DNA of 7,889 nt, taken from NCBI GenBank assembly GCA_964580235.1, contig CAZOJY010000140.1:1-7889 (forward strand), written 5' to 3'. The stretch comes from G020348385 sp964580235. Lineage in GTDB: Bacteria > Acidobacteriota > Aminicenantia > Aminicenantales > Aminicenantaceae. The notes under the pieces are model-generated. The model was given only the letters and a program-made list of their open reading frames with translations. It made no database searches and had not been told where the DNA came from. Shown here in pieces: positions 7,764 to 7,889 of this stretch. The position numbers and the translations under genes are program-made. Numbering within the stretch: the first letter of the stretch is position 1; each line of letters opens with the position of its first letter.

Positions 7764-7792
7764 AATATAATAGAATTTATAGAAATTGTCAA
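7764..7792 (-). promoter_or_regulatory. Sigma70-type promoter of the three-gene operon
   Basis: On the minus strand a perfect TTGACA (7792-7787) is followed after exactly 17 bp by TATATT (7769-7764), five of six matches to the -10 consensus, in AT-rich DNA. Transcription would start near 7757 and give a leader of about 64 nt before ATG 7693. A perfect TATAAT at 7756-7751 just downstream lacks a matching -35 at normal spacing and may be chance or a minor alternative. Confidence 0.72.
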
Positions 7793-7807
7793 TGAAAACG
7801 TTGACAA
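7786..7807. promoter_or_regulatory. Operator-like inverted repeat overlapping the -35 box
   Basis: On the minus strand TTGTCAA (7807-7801), an 8-bp spacer and TTGACAA (7792-7786) form a perfect 7-bp-arm dyad. The downstream arm contains the whole -35 hexamer, so a dimeric regulator bound here would block or position RNA polymerase. The sequence alone does not prove regulator binding, and the -35 consensus itself supplies six bases of one arm. Confidence 0.4.
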
Positions 7808-7836
7808 ACGCCAAATAATAGTCTATAAATGATATT

Positions 7837-7868
7837 TAACCTGGATAATTCATAAATTATCCAGGTTA
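7837..7868. repeat. Perfect 14-bp-arm palindrome with 4-nt loop
   Basis: TAACCTGGATAATT (7837-7850), loop CATA, AATTATCCAGGTTA (7855-7868): every base pairs. Neither strand has a T run after the stem, so it is not a standard intrinsic terminator. It lies about 45 bp upstream of the operon's -35 box. It may be a regulator site, a terminator-like hairpin for a gene outside the window, or a copy of a dispersed palindromic or mobile element. Confidence 0.85.
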
Positions 7869-7884
7869 CCCTGAATTATTCATG
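7869..7884 (+). repeat. Third, degenerate copy of the palindrome arm
   Basis: CCCTGAATTATTCATG matches ACCTGGATAATTCATA (7839-7854) at 12 of 16 positions in direct orientation, with starts 30 bp apart. With the palindrome this makes three related half-sites in 48 bp at the right edge. The array may continue past the window. Confidence 0.5.
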
Positions 7885-7889
7885 TGCGA

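Noticed and set aside
7694..7807. N-terminal extension of the first gene to ATG 7807
   Set aside because: The extension would cover the promoter, lacks a Shine-Dalgarno site and would bury the signal peptide 38 residues from the N-terminus.
7127..7832. Plus-strand open frames of 160 and 139 codons opposite the first gene and its promoter
   Set aside because: They are antisense to a gene with signal peptide, ribosome binding site and promoter, have no family resemblance, and one runs through the leader and promoter.
7837..7868. Rho-independent terminator
   Set aside because: The stem is long and perfect but AT-rich next to the loop, and no T run follows it on either strand.
1..7889. tRNA, rRNA, CRISPR array or complete insertion sequence
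   Set aside because: Almost all bases are occupied by three protein genes. No regularly spaced repeats, cloverleaf-like segment or transposase-like product was seen.

Overview
The window holds one strand of genes only. Three long, tightly packed coding regions all read on the minus strand, so the biological order runs from high to low coordinates. All three products begin with a signal peptide, so this is a locus for exported (periplasmic or surface) proteins of a bacterium. Strong Shine-Dalgarno sites and a sigma70-type promoter fit a Gram-negative environmental bacterium. Lineages rich in such exported multidomain proteins, for example Desulfobacterota or Aminicenantes-like groups, are possible, but no gene here fixes the taxonomy.

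Layout in transcription order. Bases 7889-7694 are AT-rich intergenic DNA. They hold a 14-bp-arm perfect palindrome with a third, degenerate copy of its arm beside it, then a near-consensus promoter (TTGACA, 17 bp, TATATT) whose -35 box lies in a 7-bp-arm inverted repeat, then a leader of about 64 nt. Next comes a 454-aa exported protein made of three related beta-rich repeats (6329-7693). After only 13 bp follows an 815-aa exported transglutaminase-like protein with an apparently intact Cys-His-Asp triad and a four-cysteine C-terminal tail (3868-6315). After 108 bp comes a 1239-aa exported protein (40-3759). It carries two tandem copies of a lectin-like plus discoidin-like module, a PPC-like domain and two different von Willebrand A (VWA) domains, each with a recognisable metal site.

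The most unusual feature is at the left edge. The VWA protein stops at TGA inside the conserved SGGxYF segment of its last VWA domain. The same frame continues to the window edge as G-A-stop-F-A-A-R-V-S-D-Y-L-G, so two stop codons stand where the family normally has Gly and Tyr. This means recent nonsense decay, sequence error at a contig end, or, least likely, recoding.

How the genes may work together (inference): transglutaminase-like and VWA proteins often share loci in bacteria, usually with a MoxR ATPase, which is not in this window. Here all three partners are exported and the VWA protein has carbohydrate- or surface-binding modules. That suggests an extracytoplasmic adhesion, assembly or cross-linking/processing system whose first gene may supply a beta-rich binding or chaperone-like partner.
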